Below are positions 55,230 through 64,000 of a stretch of DNA of 64,000 bases, in pieces. Numbering within the stretch: position 1 is the first letter of the stretch; each line of letters starts with the position of its first letter. The position numbers and the translations under genes were made by a program. The notes under the pieces are model-generated. The model did no database searches and had not been told where the DNA came from. It worked only from the letters and a program-made list of their open reading frames with translations. Origin of the DNA: Mytilinidion resinicola (Eukaryota; Ascomycota; Dothideomycetes; Mytilinidiales; Mytilinidiaceae); NCBI RefSeq assembly GCF_010093595.1, contig NW_022985459.1, positions 618,349 to 682,348 on the forward strand, read 5' to 3'.

Positions 55230-56050
55230 ATGGCTGTGGAGGCGGGTCCGGAAGGCGTTGTGTGATGCTGAGACGGCATTGGAAAAATAATGAGAGGCTC
55301 AGCCTTTGGGAAGAGTGCTTCCTCGCTTTCTTGGGTCGATGCATGGGTCGAATCACGGTTCCACTCTTCACCTTGTTCAACGAGACCCAGACGGCTTCGG
55401 TACCGGGGAGCATCAAGGCAGAGCGAATCACGATTCAACTCGAGGATATTTCTTAACCCGCCGCTTGCGCAATTTTCTTCATAAACGCTGTTCTGACATC
55501 TGATCCGAAGGCTGATGGCGTCCTCCAACGCGACCCGCATGGAACCTGGAATACCGCAAATTAGAGCCCATGGACCATTCTCTTTACAACGATTCATTGG
55601 GCACTCAATGCCCGACCGGCTTGTTCTTGAGTTATGCCACGTATGCTCGTATCGCTCCCAAATACGACCCCGGTGCTTCGAGGGGACGACCTTGGGTCGG
55701 CTCTATCGCCAAAAGCTTATTGTGCACACACATTAATCCCGCTGTCATCTCTTTTCTCTTGTGCTAATGTGATTTTACCTAGACGCAAAGCTAGTATGAG
55801 AGCACAAGAGCACAAGGCCACGAGAGTTGCGGGTTTCAGTCAATGCACGAATGACGGATGCGCGAGAAAGCACCAAACAGTTGAGGGAGAGACTATCTTC
55901 GATTTCACTTTTGTCTTTTGCTATGACTGACCAACAATCTCAGGTCTCCAACCGTGTCCATACACTTGCAGCGAAAGAATGCCGACCACCGCCTGACCAG
56001 TATCGCCGTCCATCACCACCAGACACACCCACCAGTACCTGCCACCGCTC
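55230..56050. other. Intergenic
   Basis: 3' flank of the DUF952 gene. Several overlapping short plus-strand frames at 55.3-56 kb lack features. Nothing else seen. Confidence 0.5.
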
Positions 56051-56827
56051 TTAATCCGGTGGCAGCATCGTGTGAGTCGGTAGATCGTGGGATGATGGCG
56101 GTTCATTGAAGTCGATGTTCGAATCGACAGTCCCTACGAGCGCGTCATGTCAGCAAGGGCCCGGGAGACTTCGAGGCAGCGTTCGGAGACTCACATGGAG
56201 CAATGATGATCAATCTGAGCTTCACTTGCGTCAAGAGAAAGGCATGCCGAAGACGGGTGCGCGAAATCGATCGATCTGACGAGTACGGCAAGTCAGCAAT
56301 GGTCTCGAAAGATGATAGCACGGTTCAAGGACTCACTTGAAGCAATGATGATCAAACTGAGCTTCAGTCGTGTCGATGGCAAAGGTCCATGACAGAATGG
56401 TGCCCGAATCGATCGATCTGATGGGCACGGCATGTCAGCAATGGCCTCAAAGGATGACGATATGGTTCGGGGACTTACTTGAAGCGATGATAGTCACTCT
56501 GAGCTTCACGTCGCTTCGGTGACTTGGTTGACAACCACCATGAGTGGGTTTGGACCTGTTTCTCGCCAGGATCAGGCTGGCAAAAAAAAAATGTGCAAAA
56601 CGTTTTTGGGGGGGGGGGGGGGGGAAGGTCCAAAGTTCAGAGGTTATTTATCGAGTTTGTCTTCATAGCCATCACGGCTCAAGAGATGAAAAGCTTTCCT
56701 CCTCGTGGGATCATCATGTAGAGCGGACGGGAATCGGTTAGGAAAGACGGGGGTTACCTTGAGGTAGCTCGAGTTAGCATTGAGCAGGGGACTCAGATCG
56801 GGATGAAAAGCACACTTACCTTGCCAT
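56051..56827 (-). CDS. Possible gene made of duplicated exons
   Basis: The minus strand has a series of exon-like blocks with matching splice sites. Block C is 56479-56576 (after a T-rich TTGCCAG), block A is 56337-56417 and block B is 56195-56275 (both exactly 81 nt). A 3' block starts at 56133 after CTCGTAG. Donors GTAAGT/GTGAGT follow each, and acceptors end CAG or TAG. A start ATGGCAAG/GTAAGT fits at 56820-56827, with an optional 10-nt exon at 56758-56767. Two frames are open through A and B: one gives EAQ-x-D-x-H-x repeats (SIDSGTILSWTFAIDTTEAQ), the other KL-x-LIIIAS repeats. The frame, and even the existence of a protein, is undecided. A C17 tract lies in the candidate intron before block C. 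No family recognised. Confidence 0.35.
56152..56576. repeat. Tandem repeat, period about 140 bp, three units
   Basis: Units are marked by TCAGCAANGG at 56152, 56293 and 56433 and by the block GAAGCRATGATRRTCAAWCTG at 56198, 56340 and 56480. Similarity covers both the exon-like and the intron-like parts. Confidence 0.85.
56608..56624. repeat. G17 homopolymer
   Basis: Seventeen consecutive G on the plus strand, preceded by T5 and, 20 bp earlier, an A-run. On the minus strand this forms a C-tract followed by a T-tract just before a CCAG. Confidence 0.9.
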
Positions 56828-57905
56828 GATGAGGCCTCCTGCTACGGGACCATGGCTGAGCTCGGTAAGCGGTGTCGACTCGAGCGGGAATCGATCGGTC
56901 GGTCGGCCGGCCGGTCGGTCGATGGTGTGGTGGTGGTGGTGTGGTAAGAGACGTTGGTCGATGCAACAACAAGTTGGGGCAGGGGATTGGTGAGGAAGAA
57001 GAAGAGGAGAAGAAAAGGAGAAGGCGAGCTTTTATGGGCGGGCAGGCTTAGTCAAACGTCAACAGAGGAAGTAGAAGCTGCGTTGACCATTGCCTTGCCT
57101 TGTCAACCAAGTTATTCCTTCCTCGTCGTTCAATCTCCCCTGCTGAAAGTAATGGTCTGGAAAGTAATCGCAAATTCTGTCAGGGGCGCTACGGGGTGTT
57201 GCAACTTCTACGAGCAGTATGACGAAGCGATCTCCTATTGACTCCTAGGTAATGCGCAAGATATCCGCAGACAACATTACCAGATCCCGGAGTACACGTC
57301 TTCTCTTTCAGGAGTCATCTATCTCCCTTCACGTATCATTGAGGGGTTTCCCAAATAATCAATTTTTCTATACTCTGTTTGCATGCACGATTTTTAGTGG
57401 GCTGAGTCTCGGTATAGTAACAGGCCATGAGTATATGTACACTCGTTCCCCACCGCTTGAGGCACTCCCATGTAGTCCCAAAGAACCAGAAGCAATGTCA
57501 AATATTATACGGTGGATTTCGAGCTGCCTCTTGACCGGCTAGCGTCCTCGCGACGGGGCTGCTCCAGACAGTGATGTCTAGCTGCCAAGTCCTAACGCTC
57601 TGATGCTGGGTTTCCATGGTACACCACGACCACAATATCATGCTACCAACGGCCATACAGAGCCCGGGGTCTTGCCGCGCTCTGATGCACGCTCTTTGGT
57701 ACGAAACGAGCGATCGAGTCACCTACATTTTCGCACACTTGACTCCAAAACCACGCACAACCACGCAACCGCTGCAAGCTTCATCAAAAACTACTCAACG
57801 CCCTTTACCCTACTCACAAAACCCTTTACTCTGCTCACGACTCAGCTCGTAACATCACCCCTTTTACCACCACTCAAACCTCCAAAAACCAACAAAACCA
57901 ACAAA
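56828..57905. other. Intergenic with simple repeats and third dispersed-repeat copy
   Basis: Near 56895-56945 there are (CGGT)n and (GGT)n microsatellites. Copy 3 of the dispersed repeat is at 57521-57591. A plus-strand frame open from 57603 is 5' leader of the next gene. Confidence 0.5.
57521..57591 (+). repeat. Dispersed repeat, copy 3 (partial)
   Basis: Starts GAGCTGCCTCTTGACC and contains GGGCTGCTCCAGACAGTGAT, matching the 30.1-kb copies in order and spacing, but shorter. Confidence 0.5.
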
Positions 57906-58550
57906 ATGGCCATCACCCGCTACACCATCACCACGGCCAACGCCGTCCACCACGTCCAAGTAACGCACAACAAAACCATCATCCTCATCCGCGTCCCGCC
58001 CGCCATCGTCCACGCAAAGCGTACCTACTGCTTCTGCGAGCAAGACCACTACGACCACACGATGACGCTGCGCTGCCAGGGCCCGAATGGCAAGAATAAG
58101 GGGTGCCCCTTCAGCGGCTTCTTTCACAAAGAGCACGCGGCGTATGAGCACAAGCAGCTAGGGACGCTGAGAGCGTTTGGGATCAGAATGAGGGATAATA
58201 TGTCCTTTTGCTCAGCGTGTCGGGATGCGTATGATGCGAAGACGGAGGAGTTGAAGGAGGAGTTGAAGGGGGTGGGATGGAAGGTGGATAAGTATAGGAG
58301 GTGTTTAGAGACGGTGGGGTTGAGAGATTGGGATGTGGAGGTTAAGGAGGAGGGTGAGGATGAGGGATACTATGGGGGCTCAGAGAGGAGCTCAGAGGAG
58401 GACCTAGAGGGTGACTCAGAATGGGATTCGGAGGGGGACTTAGATGAGGACTCGAAGGGGGACTCGGAGGGAACGTTGGACTCAGAGGGGACGATGGAGG
58501 CAGAGAATGTGCTGGAGCCGAAGAGATTCGTTCATGTAGGGGTTTTATAA
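57906..58550 (+). CDS. Cys/His-rich protein with acidic repeat tail
   Basis: Taken from the ATG in ACAAAATGGCC, giving 214 residues (the frame is open upstream but unremarkable). Residues 40-105 hold a Cys/His pattern: CFC, LRCQG, GCPFSGFFH, then FCSAC. The order C-x-C, C, C, FFH, C-x2-C recalls a degenerate PHD/RING-type zinc finger, with one ligand position possibly filled by His (KEH). The C-terminus (about 145-200) is strongly acidic with irregular DSEG/GDSE repeats (EDLEGDSEWDSEGDLDEDSK). On the DNA this is a purine-rich GAG-like tract prone to expansion. No signal peptide or membrane segment. Function unknown; a nuclear role would be a guess. Confidence 0.65.
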   Translation: MAITRYTITTANAVHHVQVTHNKTIILIRVPPAIVHAKRTYCFCEQDHYDHTMTLRCQGPNGKNKGCPFSGFFHKEHAAYEHKQLGTLRAFGIRMRDNMSFCSACRDAYDAKTEELKEELKGVGWKVDKYRRCLETVGLRDWDVEVKEEGEDEGYYGGSERSSEEDLEGDSEWDSEGDLDEDSKGDSEGTLDSEGTMEAENVLEPKRFVHVGVL

Positions 58551-59700
58551 GTAGATGTGGTGGCTTTGGGGCTTCAGGCGCTTTTGTTACTTTAGCAGGT
58601 TGTTTAGATATAAGGCGCTCTGGTGGAAACTTGGATTCGGAGTTTGCGATGGAGGCTAGATTGGATACTCTTGCAATGATGGCTGCATATACCTCAGATA
58701 TTTTGGGAGGAGTATAGAGTAGATCGTGATATGACGCATAGAATGTAATAGTCACAATACCACAAATCAGGTCATTGAATTTTATACACATGTAACTGCG
58801 ATGAGAAGTGCTTCTGTACAATCAATATACCAAGTAAAGAATTTTGAACTATTAGTGCTAATAACCTGAGCCCTGCTTGCTCGCAAATGAAACTCTAGCC
58901 GACACCATTAGGTTCACTTCAACAGATAGAAATAAATTCAAGCACAATGTTCTTTCTATAGCACCTGGAATCAAACTATCTAGTGTAAGCATGTCTTTCT
59001 GGGCAGTTGCACAGTTGAGGAGCCATCCAATAGCCTAAAAAGATGAAGTGACGGCCCGCGCCGCTACTAGAATTTGCCGCCTCAGACAGCTTTTTCTCAG
59101 CCCTACCCGATTCTGTACGACTTTCCCAAGTCACTCAACTCGAGTCCAAATCTAAGCAGAAAATAATAGAGCATAAATCGAGTCCTGTGAATGATTGAAG
59201 AGTCCTGAGTAACACGGAATCTAACACCAAAGGCCTCCGGTGAACTATCAATCGGTTCGGATTTTCTCTGCATGATGCTGTCTAACTAGATTTGCAAGCC
59301 TTGACCGCACAAGCGCAAAGCCGAGGGGCTGAGTGGCTGCCGGACGGACCCCAAGCGTTGGGCGGCGGCGACGGCGACCCTCCAAAAGCCTGGAAAGCCA
59401 AGAAAAATTATTTCCTCAGTCAGCCCCTCCACCGTTTCGTTTCTCGCCCTTCCGGCTCTCCCTTCTCTCCTCCACCTACAAAAATCTCCACTCTACCCCC
59501 TCGAGAGTGCAGGCCGCTCTGATCTGGTTTTACTCCGGTAGAACTACCCTTATCCTCAGAGCGCCGCCCGCGCCTCATAGACGAGACGTCTGTTTTCTCG
59601 CACAAAGACTTCTATCGATAAGACTGCGAAATCCTTTTACCAGCGGCCCGCACACCGATACAGCCTACACTCACTCTCCTTCGCATCCCACCTGTGGGAG
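58551..59700. other. Intergenic, promoter of eEF3
   Basis: 1.15 kb. The last 300 bp before the eEF3 start are strongly CT-rich on the plus strand, as usual for highly expressed fungal genes. No other gene. Confidence 0.6.
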
Positions 59701-62700
59701 ATGCCACATCTCGACTCGCCACCCATGGCCCCAGCTATTGTGGTCAAATCCGCCGAGTCGTCCACTGTCCCCCCGACCCAAGATGAAGTCTCGTCGGTCC
59801 TCTCCGCCATTTTCACGGCCAAGACCTCGCAAGCCTCTCTCGACAATTCTTATGCCCTCACCACTCTCCTCCAGAATTCGGTCGGCTTCCGCGGCCTGAA
59901 AGGATATGGCGTCCTTGAGGAGATCAAAAAGGCGGCTGGCGATAAGAAGAACCCGGCTCGTAGAGAAGGTGCCATGTTCGCACTTGGTGCCCTCTTCGAG
60001 CGCTTCCCGCGGGCTCAGAAACTCAGTGAGGTTGTCTTCATGCTGCAAGAAGAGTACCTAGTTCCGCTAGCTCTCGACGCCCTCTCGGATAAGACTCCTA
60101 CTGTCCGAGAGTCAGCCGCGTATGCTTTGGATGCGCTTTTCGATAACCTTACACCCGAGGGCAAAGTTGACGGACTTCTGCCAGTCTTGGCCAAATACTT
60201 GGGCAAGAAGTCCGGAAAATGGCAAGGTACTGTCGGCGCCTTCGAACTGTTGGGTCGCATGGCAGACAAAGCGAAGATGGGAATGGGAAGTTTTGAGGAA
60301 GAGAAGGAGAAGGATATTCTCCGCGAGTCCATGGGCAAGAAACTCGAGGGTCTCATTCCTATCGTGGAAAGCGGAATGCACGATCTTAAGCCAGAGGTCA
60401 GTATCTATCAATTCTAGGATTCAAGACGTCGCTAATCATATACAACAGGTCGGAAAGCAGGCCTCGAAAACCATGACCGGTCTTACCACACTCCTCCAAA
60501 ACGACGACGTTGCGCCCCGAATTCCCATCTTGATTAAAGCGATGGAGAATCCTTCTACACAGGCTCAACAAAAGGCGATCCACGCTCTATCGCAGACTAC
60601 GTTCGTGGCTATTGTCACTTCACCAGTCCTTGCGCTGCTTACACCTCTTCTCGAGCGATCCCTAAACACTCCTTCCACATCGCAAGAAGTTCTGCGGCAG
60701 ACAGTTGTAGTCGTAGAGAACTTAACAAAGCTCGTTCACGATCCCATCGAAGCCCGCGCTTTCTTGCCGAAGCTGAAGCCCGGTGTCACGTCTGTGGTCA
60801 ACCGCGCTTCTCTTCCTGAAGTCCGAGAAATCGCCGGAAGAGCACTGGATGTCATTGAGAATGCCATGGCTATCAAAGACGAGGTCAATGCTGATGCCAT
60901 CACCCGAAAGGTGCCAGCTGATGTCACGCCGGTTCTGGAAAAGCACATCAACTCCGTCGGAGGTCTTCAGAATTTTCCTGGAGATGCAGAGGTTCTCGCC
61001 CTCGCCAAGGGCTACATCGCGGAAATGGTCGCGGAAGATGTCAACCAGCGTCAGCTTCAGCGGATAGTGGCTTGCATCGAGCCTTACCTATCTCCGTTGA
61101 TGAACGGTGATTCTGGTGCTAAAGTCGCAGAATCTGTTCATAAGTACTACGTCGATGAGGACCATCGCAAGTTCGGCCAGCCCGTCAAGGAAGACGATGG
61201 CGAAGTCGAGATTGTCAACGCAACTTTCTCTCTCGGATACGGTGGTATGCTCTTGCTCTCTCACACGAACCTCAGACTGCTGAAGGGCCATCGCTACGGT
61301 CTCTGTGGGCGAAACGGTGCCGGCAAATCAACGTTGATGAGGAGTATCGCTGGCGGCAAACTTGAGGGATTCCCTCCTCAGGATCAAGTCAAGACCTGTT
61401 TCGTAGAGCACAACCAGGGCGAAGATGCGGACCTCAGCATTCTCGAATTCGTCTCCAAGGATCCTGATGTTAGTTCCGAAGGCCAAGATCGCGTTATCGC
61501 GGTTCTCGAAGAAGTCGGCTTCAGTTCCGGTCCTGAAGGCAGACAATCCCACAAAGTCGGCTCCCTGTCCGGCGGTTGGAAGATGAAACTGGCTCTGGCT
61601 AGAGCTATGTTGATGCGAGCTGATGTTCTACTTCTCGACGAACCTACCAATCACTTGGACGTTGCAAACGTGAAGTGGCTTCAAGACTATCTCAAGTCTC
61701 ACACCGAAATCACTAGCTTGATCGTCTCTCACGACTCCGGTTTCCTGGACGATGTGTGCACTGACATCTACCATTACGAGCAAAAGAAGTTGATTTGCTA
61801 CAAGGGCAATCTTGCTGCTTTCGTTAGGCAAAAGCCCGAAGCTAAGAGCTACTACACGCTTTCTGCTTCCCAGGTCTCTTTCAAATTCCCGCCTCCTGGT
61901 ATTCTTACTGGTGTCAAGTCGATGAGCCGATCTATCCTACGCATGAGCAACTGTACCTACACCTACCCTGGAGCATCGAAGCCTTCTCTCCACGATGTCA
62001 GCTGTTCGCTTACGCTGTCGTCCCGAACTGCTATCATTGGTGCTAATGGTGCTGGTAAATCTACTCTCATCAAAATTCTCACTGGCGAAGTCGTTCCTCA
62101 GGAGGGTAAGGTTGAGAAGCATCCTAACCTACGTATCGGCTACATCAAGCAGCACGCTCTGGAGCACGTCGAGATGCACATGGAAAAGACTCCCAACCAG
62201 TATTTGCAATGGCGTTACGCCAACGGAGATGATCGCGAGGTGCTGATGAAGCAGACTCGTGTCATGTCCGCTGACGAGAAAGCCCAGATGGACACGCCAG
62301 TTGACATTGGTGATGGACAAGGTGCGAAGAAGATTGAGGCTTTGATTGGTCGCCAGAAGTACAAGAAGAGCTTTCAGTATGAAGTGTAAGTGCTTAACTG
62401 TCTTTAGAGTTTAATACTTACAAAAGCTAACACATTTTCAGGAAATGGGTCAACATGCTTCCCAAGTACAATACCATGATCTCTCGCGAGACTCTCCTGA
62501 AACTCGGCTTCCAGAAGCTTATCCAGGAATTCGACGATCATGAAGCTTCCCGTGAAGGTCTCGGTTTCCGTGTCCTCGAGCCCAAGGTCATTTCCAAGCA
62601 CTTCGAGGATGTCGGTCTGGACCCCGAAATCGCCAACCACAATGAGATCTCCGGTCTCTCCGGTGGCCAGAAAGTCAAGGTCGTCCTTGCTGGCGCCATG

Positions 62701-63233
62701 TGGAACAACCCCCATCTCCTCGTCCTCGACGAACCGACCAATTTCTTGGACCGCGACTCTCTCGGTGGTCTCGCCGTCGCCATTCGCGACTACAAGGGTG
62801 GTGTCGTTATGATCTCCCATAACGAAGAGTTCGTTGGCGCGCTCTGCCCCGAGCAGTGGCACGTCGCCGACGGCCGCGTTATGCAGAAGGGCTTCCTCGC
62901 TGTCTCCATGGACCGCTTCGAAGACTCCAGCCGTCCCGGTAGCAGTGTTGCTAGCTCTAACGTCTCATCTGCTGCTGTGTCCGCGGCTGCTAGTGCTGTC
63001 AACTCTGAAGCGGAAGGGAATGGGGATATGAAGTTCCGTGCGCGCAAGAAGAAGAAGTTGACCCGTGCGCAGTTGAAGGAGAGGGAGGTTAGGCGTCGTT
63101 TGAGGCATATTGAGTGGCTTAATAGCCCTAAGGTACGTGCTATTACTCTAATCCCGCGACTCTACGAAAGACGAGTACTAACAACTTCTATTAGGGCACA
63201 CCCCACCCCCCAGACTCCGACGATGAAGCATAG
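59701..63233 (+). CDS. YEF3: Translation elongation factor 3 (eEF3), ABC-F ATPase
   Basis: Four exons, 59701-60396, 60449-62385, 62442-63132 and 63195-63233, encode 1120 residues. The N-terminal half has HEAT-like repeats (GYGVLEEIKKAAGDKKNPAR and onward). ABC1 has GRNGAGKST, SLSGGWKMKLALA and VLLLDEPTNHLD; ABC2 has GANGAGKST, GLSGGQKVKVVLA and LLVLDEPTNFLD. Between the ABC2 Walker A and signature lies the chromodomain-like insert (GRQKYKKSFQYEV/KWVNML) that marks eEF3 and is split by intron 2. The tail is Lys-rich (RARKKKKLTRAQLKEREVRR), then a tiny last exon encodes an acidic end (PDSDDEA). eEF3 binds the ribosome and uses ATP to help release E-site tRNA; it is fungus-specific and essential. 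The second Met (59725, MAPAIVVK) is the more usual start. Confidence 0.97.
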
Positions 63234-64000
63234 ACAATGTCATATTGTCACGACAATGTAATCATGAAAATCACTGATTTCGATTTGGTCATTTCTCATG
63301 GGACCGACTGGCTTATAGAAAACGAGCTTTGGCTCCGTGGTTTCTTTCTAAGTTTCTGATTCACTTGCATTTCTCGGCGTCACTTATAGATTGGGGGCTT
63401 GGGTCTGACCGTTGACTTGCTTTTTTTCGTCCGGATAATGTGAAGGGGTTGGTTGGGTATGGATGACACTTCTTCTATAGACGGGTGGGTTGTTCGGTCG
63501 TATTTTGATGCTGAGTACGATACCCACCCCACACGATGGTTTCCGGTTGTGTGTTTACGATCGGACGGAGGATGGTATGAGAGGACTTGCGCGGAGGCTC
63601 GATACCTACGTCTGTCTTATAGAATTTGAGACGTGTTTCTTTGAGGTGGTGTGTTGAATGTGGGCGATTGGTTGTTGTTCACGTGACTATTCGATCTTTT
63701 CTACTATAAAAATTTGCTCACTTCCTTACACACTTCTTCAGTCAGAAGCAGCAGGGTTTGAGGTCAGCAAAAAGAAATGGAACAGCCGTTGATAGAGTTC
63801 TGTCGCCTGTTCGTCAAATTAAGCTCGGTAACCCAGACATGGTGCAGCGGGAATCTGGATTGAATAACTCCATGGTAAACTTCAAATGAGCGCTGTGAAC
63901 ATTTAAATTATACCGGTAATGCTCTTTACCAATTGTTCATCGTCCAACTCTCTATCGCTTGTAACTTCGCTGCGATGTATCAGTCTCTTTTTCTACTCCT
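63234..64000. other. eEF3 3' region and edge of window
   Basis: 3' UTR and flank of eEF3, then a likely promoter (next entry). Short frames after 63770 have no support. Confidence 0.5.
63680..63712 (+). promoter_or_regulatory. E-box plus TATA box near window end
   Basis: CACGTG at 63680-63685 is followed 20 bp later by TATAAAAA (63705-63712), a typical core-promoter layout. Its gene would lie mostly beyond 64000. Confidence 0.4.

Noticed and set aside
1..64000. Search for CRISPR arrays, rRNA genes, LTRs and intact transposases
   Set aside because: No regularly spaced palindromic repeats, rRNA-like sequence, long terminal repeats or transposase/integrase motifs were seen.

Overview
The window is nuclear DNA of a filamentous ascomycete (Pezizomycotina). 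Evidence: spliceosomal introns of about 40-90 bp with GTRNGT donors and CTRAY branch sites, an intron-bearing tRNA-Lys, a fungus-specific elongation factor 3, a hybrid histidine kinase, a Zn2Cys6 transcription factor, a 2EXR protein, a PTH11-like seven-TM protein, a TRI12-type MFS pump, a P450 and a GMC oxidoreductase. No prophage, CRISPR array, rRNA or intact transposon was seen. Many models below were built by joining exons by hand and checking codon phase at each junction.

Layout. 0.6-5 kb: a kinase-fold protein with a degenerate catalytic loop, a RING protein and tRNA-Lys(UUU). 5.4-10.1 kb: dienelactone hydrolase, a Zn2Cys6 regulator and a divergent EthD-domain protein, possibly a small aromatic-metabolism group. 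11.1-16.9 kb: an SDR and a hybrid histidine kinase. 17.6-25 kb: a DUF2235 hydrolase with an in-frame stop, a small lectin-like protein, a relic of a second histidine kinase, and a long coiled-coil protein with an in-frame stop. 26.4-31.4 kb: an E2-like/F-box fusion, a Nudix hydrolase and a 2EXR protein.

32.7-43.3 kb looks like an accessory or secondary-metabolism segment: GMC oxidoreductase, rhodopsin-domain membrane protein (with a 16-nt micro-exon), TRI12-type MFS transporter and cytochrome P450. No backbone synthase is visible. 43.5-46.1 kb holds a small Cys-rich gene and a frameshifted second copy, each preceded by the same degenerate upstream repeat.

46.7-55.2 kb: FMN-dependent 2-hydroxyacid dehydrogenase, a disordered fungal protein, a broken SDR (4-bp duplication), a GAL80-like Gfo/Idh/MocA protein and a DUF952 protein. 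56.0-56.8 kb carries a tandem array of about 140 bp whose units look like duplicated exons with their own splice sites. 57.9 kb: a Cys-rich/acidic protein. 59.7-63.2 kb: translation elongation factor eEF3. The last 750 bp includes a TATA/E-box promoter that probably serves a gene beyond the window.

Several genes are decayed by point changes or tiny indels (18.3, 23.4, 45.9 and 52.0 kb) beside intact neighbours. Both premature TAG codons could have arisen by CpA-to-TpA transition, the signature of fungal repeat-induced point mutation, but two sites cannot prove this.
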